DNA of 64,000 nucleotides from an uncultured Algibacter sp. (GCF_947490405.1 NZ_CANLGU010000003.1:310001-374000), one strand, 5' to 3'; positions 8,775-20,952 are shown, numbered from the stretch's first letter. Program-made: numbers and translations. The notes: a model not told the origin generated them from the letters alone.

Positions 8775-9683
8775 ATGAAGCGTAGAGATTTTATTCAACA
8801 AGCATCAGCAGGAACTGCTTTAGTAACCCTTGGCAGTTTAGGTTTGCAGTCTTTTACAAGTCTAAACAATACTACCAAAATCACTATCCTTCATACAAAT
8901 GATGTGCATAGCCATATTGATACTTTTGAAGAAGGTAGAAATGCCAATAAAGGCGGTGTAGCAAGACGTGCAAGTTTAATCGATTCAATTAGAAAAGAAA
9001 ACCCAAACACTTTATTACTAGACGCTGGTGATATTTTTCAGGGCACACCATATTTTAATTATTATGGAGGCGAGTTGGAATTTAAATTGATGAGCAAACT
9101 TAAATATGATGCTGCTACAATTGGTAATCATGACTTCGACAATGGCATTGATGGGTTATTTGCACAATTACCACACGCAAAATTTCAATTTATATCTGCT
9201 AATTATGATTTTTCGAATACTATTATGGATACTCAAACTAAACCTTATCAAGTATTCCAAAAAAATGGTATTAAAATAGGTGTTTTTGGTTTAGGTATTG
9301 AATTAAATGGTTTGGTAGCGCCTAACATGTTTAAAGAAACTAAATATCTAAATCCTCTAGAGATTAGCCAAGACATGTCTCGAATATTAAAAACGGAAGA
9401 AAAATGTGATTTGATTATCTGCTTATCTCACTTAGGATATAATTATAGAAATTCTAATAAAATTAGCGACTTATCTTTAGCAAAAGCAACAAAAGATATT
9501 GATTTAATTATTGGTGGGCATACACATACATTTCTCCCTAAACCCACCATAGTTAAAAATTCTGACAATAAAAATGTACTTGTTAACCAAGTAGGTTGCT
9601 ATGGTATTTATCTGGGTAAAATCGATTTTTATTTTGATTCAGACAAAAACAAATCTGCCAATGGCACCTCTATAATTGTTTAA
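8775..9683 (+). CDS. Metallophosphatase (N-terminal half of 5'-nucleotidase), Tat-exported
   Basis: A calcineurin-like phosphoesterase domain with the dimetal motifs in order: HTNDVHSH, DAGDIFQG, GNHDFD, SHLGYN and GGHTHTF. The N-terminus MKRRDFIQQASAGTALVTL is a twin-arginine signal (RRDF). That fixes the start at 8775 rather than an in-frame ATG at 8742 that would overlap the upstream gene and bury the signal. At 303 residues it lacks the nucleotide-binding C-terminal domain, which is the preceding gene. Expected to hydrolyse extracellular nucleotides in the periplasm. Confidence 0.88.
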   Translation: MKRRDFIQQASAGTALVTLGSLGLQSFTSLNNTTKITILHTNDVHSHIDTFEEGRNANKGGVARRASLIDSIRKENPNTLLLDAGDIFQGTPYFNYYGGELEFKLMSKLKYDAATIGNHDFDNGIDGLFAQLPHAKFQFISANYDFSNTIMDTQTKPYQVFQKNGIKIGVFGLGIELNGLVAPNMFKETKYLNPLEISQDMSRILKTEEKCDLIICLSHLGYNYRNSNKISDLSLAKATKDIDLIIGGHTHTFLPKPTIVKNSDNKNVLVNQVGCYGIYLGKIDFYFDSDKNKSANGTSIIV

Positions 9684-9751
9684 AACCATTTAGCTATATG
9701 TTAAGTATACTGGTTAAATACGTCTAAGCTTTTAACTAAAATATACCAATC

Positions 9752-10135
9752 ATGAAAAAATACATTCCCTTAGCACTTAGAATAATCGTAGCCTTAATTT
9801 TAATTCAAACCTTACGCTTTAAATTTTCCGCTCATCCAGATAGTGTATATATATTCGAAACAGTTGGTTTAGAACCTATCGGAAGAATAGGTATAGGTAT
9901 TCTAGAGCTTATAGCGGGTATTTTATTACTTATTCCAAAAACAGTATGGGTTGGAGCTAGCTTGACTTTGGGCATTATTGGAGGCGCCATTATAATGCAT
10001 TTAACACAGTTAGGAATTGACGTAAAAGGTGATGGTGGTTTACTTTTTGGAACTGCAGTATTTACTTTTATTCTGTCTGCAATTATTCTTTTCTTATATA
10101 AGAAAGATATTCCTTTTTTAAATAATAGAGTTTAA
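9752..10135 (+). CDS. DoxX-like integral membrane protein
   Basis: 127 residues with four predicted membrane helices (about 5-22, 45-62, 68-87 and 97-115). The first helix carries the LRIIVALILIQTLRFKF pattern and the second GRIGIGILELIAGILLLIP, typical of DoxX/DoxD-like small membrane proteins. The physiological role is unknown. It ends 5 bp before the end of a convergent gene, with no room for a separate terminator. Confidence 0.7.
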   Translation: MKKYIPLALRIIVALILIQTLRFKFSAHPDSVYIFETVGLEPIGRIGIGILELIAGILLLIPKTVWVGASLTLGIIGGAIIMHLTQLGIDVKGDGGLLFGTAVFTFILSAIILFLYKKDIPFLNNRV

Positions 10136-10140
10136 AAATA

Positions 10141-10878
10141 CTAATCTGCAACCAAATACCTCTCTTCATTATTAACAACATTCAATATTTTTGATTGCTG
10201 ATAAAAGAAATAAAAGGCTCCAAGAGCAAGTGTAGTGCCTAAAAAGTTTAAAAAACACCTTTGTGCAACATAAATGTATGCAATATCCATAACTTCAGAA
10301 AAAACAATACACAAAGCCCCTAGAAATAGGTAGAATGATTTCTTATTATCTCTGTAAAAATAGTTTAACAGTGCAACTGATAATAGTACGAGTACTACAA
10401 TATTATAGGTTAGCTCTAAATAATAATCACTCTCAAAAACTAGATTTGGATCTATTATAGCATGTAATACATACAGTAAATAAATATTTAAAACACTTAA
10501 AACTAATATGTGGATTTTAAAATATTTGACAACATGCATTAAATTCAATGAACTTGCAATTTTTACAACTAACACAATGTAAGCCAATATATATAAGCCG
10601 TTGCAAACATAATATTCAAAATTATAGAGGTTTTGAGACTCATCATATGGCAAATTAGCAATAACTACTCCCAATAAGTCGGACACAGAGTAGAAAATTA
10701 AGAACAATAAAAAGAGTTTGCTCTTTCTCTTAATAAACAATAAATAAAGTACAGTAATAAGAGGTACTATTGCAGAATGAAAATAATACGATACCATTTC
10801 GTGACCGCTAAATTCAAAAACAGTGAACAAAACATAGCATAGCAATACTAAACCTACCAAGACTTTCGACTTGTACAT
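10141..10878 (-). CDS. Polytopic membrane protein of unknown function
   Basis: 245 residues with about seven or eight hydrophobic helices and no soluble domain. The arrangement (FYSVSDLLGVV in the middle, FSEVMDIAYIY near the C-terminus) recalls the lysoplasmalogenase-like YhhN architecture, but I cannot confirm catalytic residues. A -7-like TATATTTG lies upstream at 10904-10911, without a clear -33. Convergent with the DoxX-like gene. Confidence 0.55.
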   Translation of the reverse strand: MYKSKVLVGLVLLCYVLFTVFEFSGHEMVSYYFHSAIVPLITVLYLLFIKRKSKLFLLFLIFYSVSDLLGVVIANLPYDESQNLYNFEYYVCNGLYILAYIVLVVKIASSLNLMHVVKYFKIHILVLSVLNIYLLYVLHAIIDPNLVFESDYYLELTYNIVVLVLLSVALLNYFYRDNKKSFYLFLGALCIVFSEVMDIAYIYVAQRCFLNFLGTTLALGAFYFFYQQSKILNVVNNEERYLVAD

Positions 10879-10967
10879 GAGAGCATTTAATTGTTAATAA
10901 AAACAAATATACACAAAAATTACAATTAAACGTATAAATTTTACATTTTATCGATAAAATAACAAGT

Positions 10968-13809
<2,842 letters not shown>

Positions 13810-13813
<4 letters not shown>

Positions 13814-14301
13814 AAATCCTTAATCATCCATAACCCACAAGAATAGTGCCCTGTGTTACCCAATGCATTGGGTAAGTATTTAAAGCCATAGCTTTCATAA
13901 ATATGAATGGCTGCTTTGAGCTGTGAGGCCGATTCTAAATAACATTTTTTGTAGCCCAAAACTTTTGCTGCTTGAAGGCATTTTTCAAATAAGACTTTGC
14001 CATAACCTTGCCCTCTTACTGTTGGTGAAAAATACATTTTTTGAATTTCGCATACTTTGTCTTCAATATCTTTTAAAGGTTTTATACCTCCACCACCTAA
14101 AATTTCACCATTACATTCTATAACATAATAAACATCATTATCATTTTGATAAGATTCGTACATTCTTGGAGTCTCAGCATCAGAATAAGCAGTTCCTTCT
14201 AAAGGTATTTTAAATTCATGGAAACAAGCACGAATAACCTCCTCTAATTCCTTGTTGTCTTGAGGCAGAATTTCTCGAATAACTATAGTATCTTTACTCA
14301 C
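13810..14301 (-). CDS. GNAT family N-acetyltransferase
   Basis: 163 residues with the acetyl-CoA-binding core: KMYFSPTVRGQGYGKVLFEKCL is motif A (RGQGYG pyrophosphate loop), followed by YESYGFKYLP (motif B). The substrate is unknown. First gene of a unit with prmC and ligA (4-bp overlap). The divergent gene on the plus strand starts 54 bp away. Confidence 0.85.
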
Positions 14302-14354
14302 TTTAATTGGTACTTTTAAGATAGTGAAGATACATTAAATCGAAAAAAAACATC

Positions 14355-14810
14355 ATGCGTAAACTTATAATCTTATCAACAATTTGTTTCGTTTTTTTAA
14401 GCTGTTCTGTTAATGAAAAACCTCAATTTATAGGTATTGAAAACATCAAAGTTCTAGAATCTACTTCAAAACAAGTAACGTTTACAGCTGATGCTTTTTT
14501 TATAAACCCTAATGATATTGGAGGTGAACTTCAAACTGACGAAATAAAAGTATTTGTTAACGACAATGAAATGGCTTCAGTCTCAACCGAAAGTTTTAAA
14601 GTTCCCGCAAAAAAAGAGTTTTCCATTCCTTTAAAAACCATTGTCCCAACAGATAGTTTGTTTAGCAACAAAAGCATTGGCGGATTAATAGGCAGTTTAT
14701 TTAGCAAGAAAGTTAAAGTGCAATACAAAGGAGATATCAAATATAAAGTTTTAGGATTCTCATACACCTATGAGATCGATAAAACCGAAGATGTGAAAAT
14801 TAAATTTTAG
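14355..14810 (+). CDS. LEA type 2-like lipoprotein
   Basis: 151 residues. The signal peptide ends in the lipobox FLSC, with lipidation expected at Cys17. The mature part is a beta-sandwich resembling LEA14/WHy proteins (KQVTFTADAFFINPNDIGGEL, SFKVPAKKEFSIPLKT). Probably anchored in the envelope, with an unknown role. ribD starts 2 bp after its stop, so it heads an operon with ribD, a HAD hydrolase and yigZ. Confidence 0.7.
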   Translation: MRKLIILSTICFVFLSCSVNEKPQFIGIENIKVLESTSKQVTFTADAFFINPNDIGGELQTDEIKVFVNDNEMASVSTESFKVPAKKEFSIPLKTIVPTDSLFSNKSIGGLIGSLFSKKVKVQYKGDIKYKVLGFSYTYEIDKTEDVKIKF

Positions 14811-14812
14811 TA

Positions 14813-15817
14813 TTGAAATCTCACGAAGTTTACATATCACGATGCATAGAAATTGCTAAAAATGGCTTAGGCAACACGCGTCCAAACCCAATGGTTGGCG
14901 CTGTAATTGTTTCCAATAACAAAATAATTGGTGAAGGTTATACGAGTGCTTACGGAGGATCTCATGCTGAAGTTAACGCCATTAATTCAGTTGGAAACAA
15001 ATCATTGCTTAAAGAAGCAACATTATACGTAACACTTGAACCTTGCTCGCACTTCGGAAAAACACCACCCTGCAGCGACCTTATCATTAAACACAAAATC
15101 CCAAATGTTGTTATTGGTTGCATTGATGATAATATAAAAGTAGCCGGCCAAGGCATCAAAAAGCTTAAGAATGCAGGTTGCAAGGTTATTGTTGGTGTTT
15201 TAAAACATGAATGTAAAACTCATCATAAACGCTTTTTCACCTTTCACAATAAAAAACGTCCATATATTATTTTAAAATGGGCTGAAACACCTGATGGCTT
15301 TATTGCTCCTAAAACCAAACAAGAGCAAAAACCAATATGGATTACCAATAGTTATTCAAGACAATTAGTACACAAGTGGCGTTCTGAAGAACAAGCAATT
15401 TTAGTGGGTACAAATACAGTTTTAGAGGACAATCCGAGTTTAACTACTAGAACCTGGACTGGAGAAAACCCCATAAGAGTTGTGATTGATGAAAACGAAA
15501 AACTACCAAAAACCTTAAATGTTTTTAATAACGAAACAGAAACTATTTTAGTTTCAAATAAGATAATAGATTTTTCAAAAAATGTGGTACAACAAATTTG
15601 CGATTTACTTTTTAAAAAAAATATAAACTCTATTATTATAGAAGGCGGAGCAAAAACACTTCAAACTTTTATCGATACAAATCTTTGGGATGAAGCTCGA
15701 GTTTTTATTGGGCCATCTAAATTCATAAATGGCATAAAAGCTCCAAAATTAAGAGGGAAATTAATTTCAGAAGAAAAAATAGATACTGACAATCTTAAAA
15801 TTTACGTGAATGATTAA
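14813..15817 (+). CDS. ribD: Bifunctional riboflavin deaminase/reductase RibD (TTG start)
   Basis: Performs the deaminase and reductase steps after GTP cyclohydrolase II in riboflavin synthesis. The N-terminal deaminase has HAE (51-53) and the zinc cysteines C78 and C87 in EPCSHFGKTPPCSD. The C-terminal reductase domain (about 145-334) includes WAETPDGFIAP and IIEGGAKTL. No ATG is available: the homologous N-terminus begins at a TTG 2 bp after the preceding stop codon. It overlaps the next gene by 8 bp. Confidence 0.93.
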   Translation: MKSHEVYISRCIEIAKNGLGNTRPNPMVGAVIVSNNKIIGEGYTSAYGGSHAEVNAINSVGNKSLLKEATLYVTLEPCSHFGKTPPCSDLIIKHKIPNVVIGCIDDNIKVAGQGIKKLKNAGCKVIVGVLKHECKTHHKRFFTFHNKKRPYIILKWAETPDGFIAPKTKQEQKPIWITNSYSRQLVHKWRSEEQAILVGTNTVLEDNPSLTTRTWTGENPIRVVIDENEKLPKTLNVFNNETETILVSNKIIDFSKNVVQQICDLLFKKNINSIIIEGGAKTLQTFIDTNLWDEARVFIGPSKFINGIKAPKLRGKLISEEKIDTDNLKIYVND

Positions 15818-16421
15818 AACCATTATTTTCGATTTTGGTAATGTTTTTATTAATCTAGATATAGAGGGTGCACATAAAAGCGCTTTAAAAAGTTTGAAAA
15901 TTGATGGTTTTTCAGATGAATTACTCGAAGTTTTTGAGAGTTTTGAAAAAGGGCTTATTGGAACAAACAGTTTTGCAAAATTAGTTACAGATAAATATCC
16001 ACATATTTCAAAAAGTGAGTTTATAGACATGTGGAATTTCATGTTGAAAGATTTTCCAAAATATCGCTTAGATTTTTTAGTAAACCTGAAACAATCATCA
16101 AAATACAAATTAATTTTACTAAGTAATACCAATGATATACATATTAATTACATAAAAGAAAATGTTTCTTTCTATGAAACTTTTAAAAACTGTTTCGATG
16201 AATTCTACCTGTCTCATGAAATTCATTTAATAAAACCTAACAATAATATTTTTGAGTTTGTGTTGAATAACAACAATCTTAAACCCGAAGAGTGTCTTTT
16301 TGTTGATGATAATGCAGATAATATAAATACAGCAAATAAAATAAACATCAATACTTGGCACATTGACCCCAAAACAGAAGATGTAATCAACCTCTTCAAA
16401 ACCAAAACGGATTTATTCTAA
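15810..16421 (+). CDS. HAD-superfamily hydrolase (YihX-like)
   Basis: 203 residues with the HAD motifs. Motif I is IFDFGNVFIN, in which the second aspartate of DxD is glycine, as in the YihX subgroup. Motif II is LLSNTND, the motif III lysine is in HLIKPN, and motif IV is FVDDNADN. Probably a small phosphatase of sugar phosphates or FMN. Its position right after ribD makes a role in dephosphorylating a riboflavin intermediate possible, but this is inference. Overlaps ribD by 8 bp. Confidence 0.8.
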   Translation: MIKTIIFDFGNVFINLDIEGAHKSALKSLKIDGFSDELLEVFESFEKGLIGTNSFAKLVTDKYPHISKSEFIDMWNFMLKDFPKYRLDFLVNLKQSSKYKLILLSNTNDIHINYIKENVSFYETFKNCFDEFYLSHEIHLIKPNNNIFEFVLNNNNLKPEECLFVDDNADNINTANKININTWHIDPKTEDVINLFKTKTDLF

Positions 16422-16425
16422 TTCA

Positions 16426-17034
16426 TTGTTAGAAAAAGACACATATAAAACTATTGCTAAAGTTTCTGAGCCTGTTTTATTTAAAGATAAAAACAGTAAA
16501 TTTTTTGGTTATGCCTTTCCAGTAAGCAATGAAACCGAAATAAAATCTAGACTAAAAGAAGTTAAAAAAGAACACCACTCTGCAAGACATTGGTGTTATG
16601 CATATCAAATAGGAACAGAATCTATATTGTATAGAACTAATGATGACGGGGAACCAAGTAATTCTGCTGGTAAGCCTATTTATGGACAAATTCAATCTTT
16701 TGAGGTTACTAATGTTTTAATTATTGTAGTAAGATATTTTGGCGGTGTAAAATTAGGTGTTGGTGGATTAATTAATGCTTATAGATCTACAGCTCAATTA
16801 GCTCTAGATGCATCGTCAATTATTGAAAAAACTATAAACATAGAGTATCTTATAATTTTTGATTATGAGCATATGAATACGGTTATGCGTATAATTAAAG
16901 AGAAATCACTTGATATTATTAATCAGAAATTAGGACTCGATTGTCAGATAACTATTTCGGTAAGAAAAAATAACTCCAATTTTGTATTTGAAACCTTTAG
17001 TAAACTACATAAAATTAATATCAAGAAGCTCTGA
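16426..17034 (+). CDS. YigZ/IMPACT family protein (TTG start)
   Basis: 202 residues. The N-terminal UPF0029/IMPACT domain has AKVSEPVLFKDKNSKFFGYA, RHWCYAYQIG and RTNDDGEPSNSAGKPIYGQI. A DUF1949-like C-terminal domain follows. Bacterial members are implicated in translation control, but the precise role is not established. The N-terminus MLEKDTYKTIAK requires a TTG start at 16426, 4 bp after the HAD gene. Its stop abuts the stop of the convergent thioesterase with no spacer. Confidence 0.85.
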   Translation: MLEKDTYKTIAKVSEPVLFKDKNSKFFGYAFPVSNETEIKSRLKEVKKEHHSARHWCYAYQIGTESILYRTNDDGEPSNSAGKPIYGQIQSFEVTNVLIIVVRYFGGVKLGVGGLINAYRSTAQLALDASSIIEKTINIEYLIIFDYEHMNTVMRIIKEKSLDIINQKLGLDCQITISVRKNNSNFVFETFSKLHKINIKKL

Positions 17035-17433
17035 TCAACCTTCAATTAAGTCAAGAAGATATTGTGGTGCTCTCGTAGGCCTATTGGTTTTCATATCTAT
17101 AAAAACCAAAACTGTTTCTGCAGTTGTCAAAATTTCGCCTTTTTCATTAGTAATTTCGTACTCAAATTCAATCTTAGCAGTTGGGGTTCTTTTTAGTTGA
17201 GTTTTTACATTAATTACATCGTCATAACCTGCTGATTTTTTATAGTTTATATTAAGAGAAACAACAGGTAACATAATACCATTCTCTTCCATTGATTTGT
17301 ATGAAACTCCAAGTTTTCTCAACCACTCAATTCGCCCCATTTCAAGATATAGTGCATAATTACCGTGATACACAACTCCCATTTGGTCGGTTTCACCGTA
17401 TCTCACTCTTATTTGTATTTCATCGATTTTCAT
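17035..17433 (-). CDS. Acyl-CoA thioesterase, YbgC-like hotdog fold
   Basis: 132 residues of the 4HBT type. RYGETDQMGVVYHGNY carries the catalytic Asp (ETDQMG) and the following hotdog helix (YLEMGRIEWLRKLG). The C-terminal strand reads TAETVLVFID. Hydrolyses acyl-CoA thioesters; chain length cannot be told. Convergent with yigZ, divergent from dnaA. Confidence 0.87.
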   Translation of the reverse strand: MKIDEIQIRVRYGETDQMGVVYHGNYALYLEMGRIEWLRKLGVSYKSMEENGIMLPVVSLNINYKKSAGYDDVINVKTQLKRTPTAKIEFEYEITNEKGEILTTAETVLVFIDMKTNRPTRAPQYLLDLIEG

Positions 17434-17564
17434 GAGTTTTATTGAATATTTTTTTGTAGTTTCGGCAAGAGGCCAAACATGAGGAAAAATTTCTTAAAAT
17501 TCAATAGTAAATCATTTTTTTTTTAAGAATTTTGTTCACATATTTGTTGCTCAATTAAGGGGGA

Positions 17565-17580
17565 AGACATTTATATGTCT
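17565..17580 (+). other. Perfect hairpin in the dnaA leader
   Basis: AGACAT-TTAT-ATGTCT forms a 6-bp stem with a 4-nt loop, 43 bp before the dnaA ATG and just after GGGGGA. A -7-like box with one mismatch (CATATTTG, 17539-17546) lies upstream, so this hairpin would be in the 5' leader. No DnaA-box cluster is visible in the 190-bp gap. Confidence 0.4.
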
Positions 17581-17623
17581 CTTATACATATAACTAACAA
17601 AAACCAAAAAATAAGATTAACAA

Positions 17624-19051
17624 ATGGGGATAACTGCGCAATCGGTCTGGAATAATTGTCTCGAATTCATAAAGGATAACATCCAACCGCAAGCATATAA
17701 AACTTGGTTTGAACCAATTAAAGCAGTTAAACTAACAGATAATGCATTGAGCGTTCAAGTTCCTAGTAAGTTCTTTTATGAATGGCTTGAAGAGCATTAT
17801 GTTAAAATCTTAAAAGTTGCCCTTACCAAAGAATTGGGTGAAACTGCCAAACTTGTTTACATAATTAAAATGGAAAACACGTATGGCAACAAACAACCTT
17901 TTACTGAAAAAATTCCGAGTTCTAATAGAGGTGCACTCAAATCTCAAGATGTTGACGTCCCTTTAAACAATAAAAGCCCAGAGTTACGTAATCCATTTGT
18001 AATACCAGGGATTAGAAACGTAAAGATTGAATCGCAATTAAATCCTAATTATAGTTTTGAAAATTTCTTAGAAGGAGATTCTAATCGCTTAGCTCGAAGC
18101 GCAGGATTAGCTGTTGCTAACAAACCCGGAGGCACATCCTTTAATCCATTATTAATATTTGGTGGTGTTGGATTAGGGAAAACACATTTAGCTCACGCTA
18201 TAGGTGTTGATATTAAAGATAAGTATCCTGAAAAAACAGTTTTATACATTTCTGCTGAGAAGTTCACACAACAATACATTGATGCCGTAAAAAAGAATAA
18301 CAGAAATGATTTTATTCATTTTTATCAAATTATTGATGTCCTTATTATAGATGATGTACAATTTCTTTCAGGAAAAAGTGGAACACAAGATGTATTCTTC
18401 CATATTTTCAATCACCTACATCAAAATGGAAAGCAAGTTATTTTAACTAGTGACAAGGCTCCTGTTGATATGCAGGATATTGAACAACGTTTATTATCAA
18501 GATTTAAGTGGGGTTTATCTGCTGAATTACAGAATCCTGATTTTGAAACGCGCGTATCTATACTTAAAAACAAATTGTATCGAGATGGTGTTGAAATGCC
18601 TGATGATATAGTTGAGTATGTTGCCAAAAACATAAAAACAAACGTAAGAGAACTTGAAGGTGCAATTATTTCCTTAATTGCTCAATCATCTTTCAATAAA
18701 AAAGAAATCACCCTTGATTTAGCAAGAATTATTGTAGAGAAATTTGTTAAGAATACTAAACGTGAGGTTTCTATTGATTATATCCAAAAAGTAGTTTCAG
18801 ATTACTTCCAAATGGATATCGATACATTACAATCAAAAACAAGAAAGCGTCATATTGTTCAGGCTCGTCAATTAGCTATGTTTTTTGCAAAAAAATTCAC
18901 TAAAGCATCTCTTGCTAGTATTGGCTCTCAGATTGGAAAGCGTGATCATGCCACTGTTCTACATGCATGTAAAACGGTTGACAATCTATCTTCAACAGAT
19001 AAACAATTTAGAAAATACGTTGAAGATATTACCAAAAAACTTTCTGTTTAA
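17624..19051 (+). CDS. dnaA: Chromosomal replication initiator DnaA
   Basis: Binds DnaA boxes and unwinds the origin. The 475-residue protein has domain I (about 1-80), a linker, and the AAA+ domain with Walker A GGVGLGKTH (about 180-188), Walker B VLIIDDVQFL and a sensor region with QRLLSRFKWGL. The C-terminal domain IV has the DnaA signature GKRDHATVLHAC. Complete. Followed 8 bp later by the phosphatase gene. The local gap holds no clear origin. Confidence 0.97.
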   Translation: MGITAQSVWNNCLEFIKDNIQPQAYKTWFEPIKAVKLTDNALSVQVPSKFFYEWLEEHYVKILKVALTKELGETAKLVYIIKMENTYGNKQPFTEKIPSSNRGALKSQDVDVPLNNKSPELRNPFVIPGIRNVKIESQLNPNYSFENFLEGDSNRLARSAGLAVANKPGGTSFNPLLIFGGVGLGKTHLAHAIGVDIKDKYPEKTVLYISAEKFTQQYIDAVKKNNRNDFIHFYQIIDVLIIDDVQFLSGKSGTQDVFFHIFNHLHQNGKQVILTSDKAPVDMQDIEQRLLSRFKWGLSAELQNPDFETRVSILKNKLYRDGVEMPDDIVEYVAKNIKTNVRELEGAIISLIAQSSFNKKEITLDLARIIVEKFVKNTKREVSIDYIQKVVSDYFQMDIDTLQSKTRKRHIVQARQLAMFFAKKFTKASLASIGSQIGKRDHATVLHACKTVDNLSSTDKQFRKYVEDITKKLSV

Positions 19052-19059
19052 ATAATTTC

Positions 19060-19512
19060 ATGATGACAAAGATTTTGATGGTTTGCTTAGGAAACATTTG
19101 TCGTTCTCCTCTAGCAGAAGGCATCTTAAAATCAAAACTTTCAAAAAACTTTATTGTAGACTCTGCAGGAACCGCAAGCTACCATATTGAAAGTTCCCCA
19201 GATAAACGTTCTATTGCTGTTGCCAAAAAACACGGACTAGATATATCTAATTTAAGAGGTCGTCAATTTGAAGTTTCAGATTTTGATGGTTTTGATCTAA
19301 TTTATGTTATGGATGAATCCAATTTTCAAAATGTTGTTAAACTAGCTAGAACCCCTGAAGATACTGGCAAGGTGAAAATGATTTTAAATGAAGTACACCC
19401 AAATAAAAACTACGAAGTACCAGATCCCTACTATGGAGGAGACCATGGTTTTGAAAATGTCTACCAAATGCTTGATGAGGCTTGTGAAATTATAGCCCAA
19501 CAACTACAATAA
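19060..19512 (+). CDS. Low-molecular-weight protein-tyrosine phosphatase
   Basis: 150 residues with the phosphate loop C9-L-G-N-I-C-R15-S at the N-terminus and the general-acid region VPDPYYGG. Dephosphorylates phosphotyrosine proteins or small arsenate/phosphate esters. In Bacteroidota such genes commonly accompany surface polysaccharide or housekeeping units; here it is immediately followed (no gap) by a tetrapyrrole methylase. Either of two adjacent ATG codons may be used. Confidence 0.9.
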   Translation: MMTKILMVCLGNICRSPLAEGILKSKLSKNFIVDSAGTASYHIESSPDKRSIAVAKKHGLDISNLRGRQFEVSDFDGFDLIYVMDESNFQNVVKLARTPEDTGKVKMILNEVHPNKNYEVPDPYYGGDHGFENVYQMLDEACEIIAQQLQ

Positions 19513-20229
19513 ATGAACACACAAAAAGGCAAATTATACCTTATACCAAATACTTTAGGAGACAATGAACCTCTTGAGGTTTTACCTATTACCGTTAAAG
19601 AAACCATCAACAAGATTGATACTTTTATTGTTGAAAACGACAAAGCTGCTAGACGTTTTATAAAAAGAATATGTCCAGAAAAATCTCAACCATCACTTCA
19701 TTTATTTCATTTAAATAAATTCACAAATGTAGCCGATTTACCCACTTTTTTAAACCCTTGTTTACAAGGAATTGATGTTGGTCTTCTGTCTGATGCGGGA
19801 TGTCCAGGAGTAGCTGATCCTGGTGCGGATATTGTAAAAATTGCTCATGAGAAAAGCATTAAGGTTATTCCGCTAGTTGGACCATCCTCAATATTGATGG
19901 CTATTATGAGTTCTGGAATGAATGGTCAAAGCTTTGCTTTTAATGGTTATTTACCCATTGATAAAGGTGAACGAAAAAGCGAAATTAAACGTTTAGAGCG
20001 TCTATCTTTTGAGCATAATCAATCGCAACTATTTATTGAAACACCCTACAGGAATAATAAAATGCTTGACGATTTATCGTCAATTTTAGAAAACAATACC
20101 CATGTTTGTGTAGCTTGTGATATAACTTTAAAAAGTGAGTTTATAAAAACGCTAACAGCCAACCAATGGAAAAAAAATAAGGTAGACCTCCATAAGAGAC
20201 CTACCATATTTATAATTCATAAAAACTAA
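19513..20229 (+). CDS. SAM-dependent methyltransferase, tetrapyrrole methylase (RsmI-like) family
   Basis: 238 residues with LIPNTLGDN at the N-terminus, LLSDAGCPGVADPG (the family glycine-rich loop), VGPSSILMAIMSSGMNG and FIETPYRN. These match the RsmI branch, which 2'-O-methylates 16S rRNA C1402. It is shorter than typical RsmI (about 280 residues) and lacks its C-terminal part, so it is a relative and the substrate is uncertain. Ends 5 bp before a convergent gene. Confidence 0.8.
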   Translation: MNTQKGKLYLIPNTLGDNEPLEVLPITVKETINKIDTFIVENDKAARRFIKRICPEKSQPSLHLFHLNKFTNVADLPTFLNPCLQGIDVGLLSDAGCPGVADPGADIVKIAHEKSIKVIPLVGPSSILMAIMSSGMNGQSFAFNGYLPIDKGERKSEIKRLERLSFEHNQSQLFIETPYRNNKMLDDLSSILENNTHVCVACDITLKSEFIKTLTANQWKKNKVDLHKRPTIFIIHKN

Positions 20230-20234
20230 AGTAT

Positions 20235-20894
20235 TTAAATAGCTTTAGCCTTTTTATCTGCTTTTACAAAAGAGGTATCATATCCTGAAAAACGCTTCAT
20301 GTAATAATACACTGTAGTTCCATAACCATCAGCAAAATTATGTAAGCCATAACTTCTTAAATATTTCTTTACACTTCCTGGTCCTGCTAAATGCGCTGCA
20401 GCTAATATTCCAGATTCTGTAATAATAATTCCATTAATACGCTTACCTACAAAGTTCTTAATATCACGTCTTAAAATCCATTTGTTACGAGCTGCATTTG
20501 CAATAAATGCCTTTTCTTGTAATCTTGGGCTGTTTAAAAACTTTACAGGATTTTTAATCCCAATAAGCTTAAGTGTTTCTGCTCCAAATTGGTATTTACC
20601 AAGGTAACCGTAAGTGTTTACAGAAGAATAATCACCTCCAGACTCTTTAAATGCTAATGCTTCTTTAAAGCCAACAAAGGATTTTCCTAAATACGGTGAG
20701 AATTCATTTTTAGCATCGTTAGTCACCAAAGCATTATCTAAATCAATAACATCTTTACTAACAGTGTAATTTAAGTCTAAGCCTTCAGTTGAATACTTAC
20801 TTAAATCAATCGCTTCATCTGTTTGAAACGATACATACAATAGTGCTAATATTGTAAGCGTCAGGGTAATGTAACTTGCAATATTTTTTACCAT
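20235..20894 (-). CDS. Envelope lytic-transglycosylase-like protein
   Basis: 219 residues. The N-terminal membrane anchor or signal is at about 6-23. It is followed by an SLT-like fold: FKEALAFKESGGDYSSVN has the putative catalytic Glu in KESGG, GYLGKYQFGAETL is the usual partner motif, and AAHLAGPGSVKKYL is the conserved C-terminal helix. Probably cleaves peptidoglycan glycan strands. It has its own well-formed promoter (20953-20982). Confidence 0.72.
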   Translation of the reverse strand: MVKNIASYITLTLTILALLYVSFQTDEAIDLSKYSTEGLDLNYTVSKDVIDLDNALVTNDAKNEFSPYLGKSFVGFKEALAFKESGGDYSSVNTYGYLGKYQFGAETLKLIGIKNPVKFLNSPRLQEKAFIANAARNKWILRRDIKNFVGKRINGIIITESGILAAAHLAGPGSVKKYLRSYGLHNFADGYGTTVYYYMKRFSGYDTSFVKADKKAKAI

Positions 20895-20952
20895 AATTTT
20901 AAATTTTTTCAGCTTATTTTTAATTTAAAATATGCCTTGAAATTTGAGCGTG

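Noticed and set aside
15810-16421. HAD protein thought inactive because motif I has DxG instead of DxD
   Set aside because: The second Asp is also replaced in the YihX-like subgroup, which is active; the other motifs are intact.
17434-17623. Replication origin next to dnaA
   Set aside because: No cluster of TTATCCACA-like boxes and no repeated AT-rich unwinding motif; only a promoter-like region and a hairpin.
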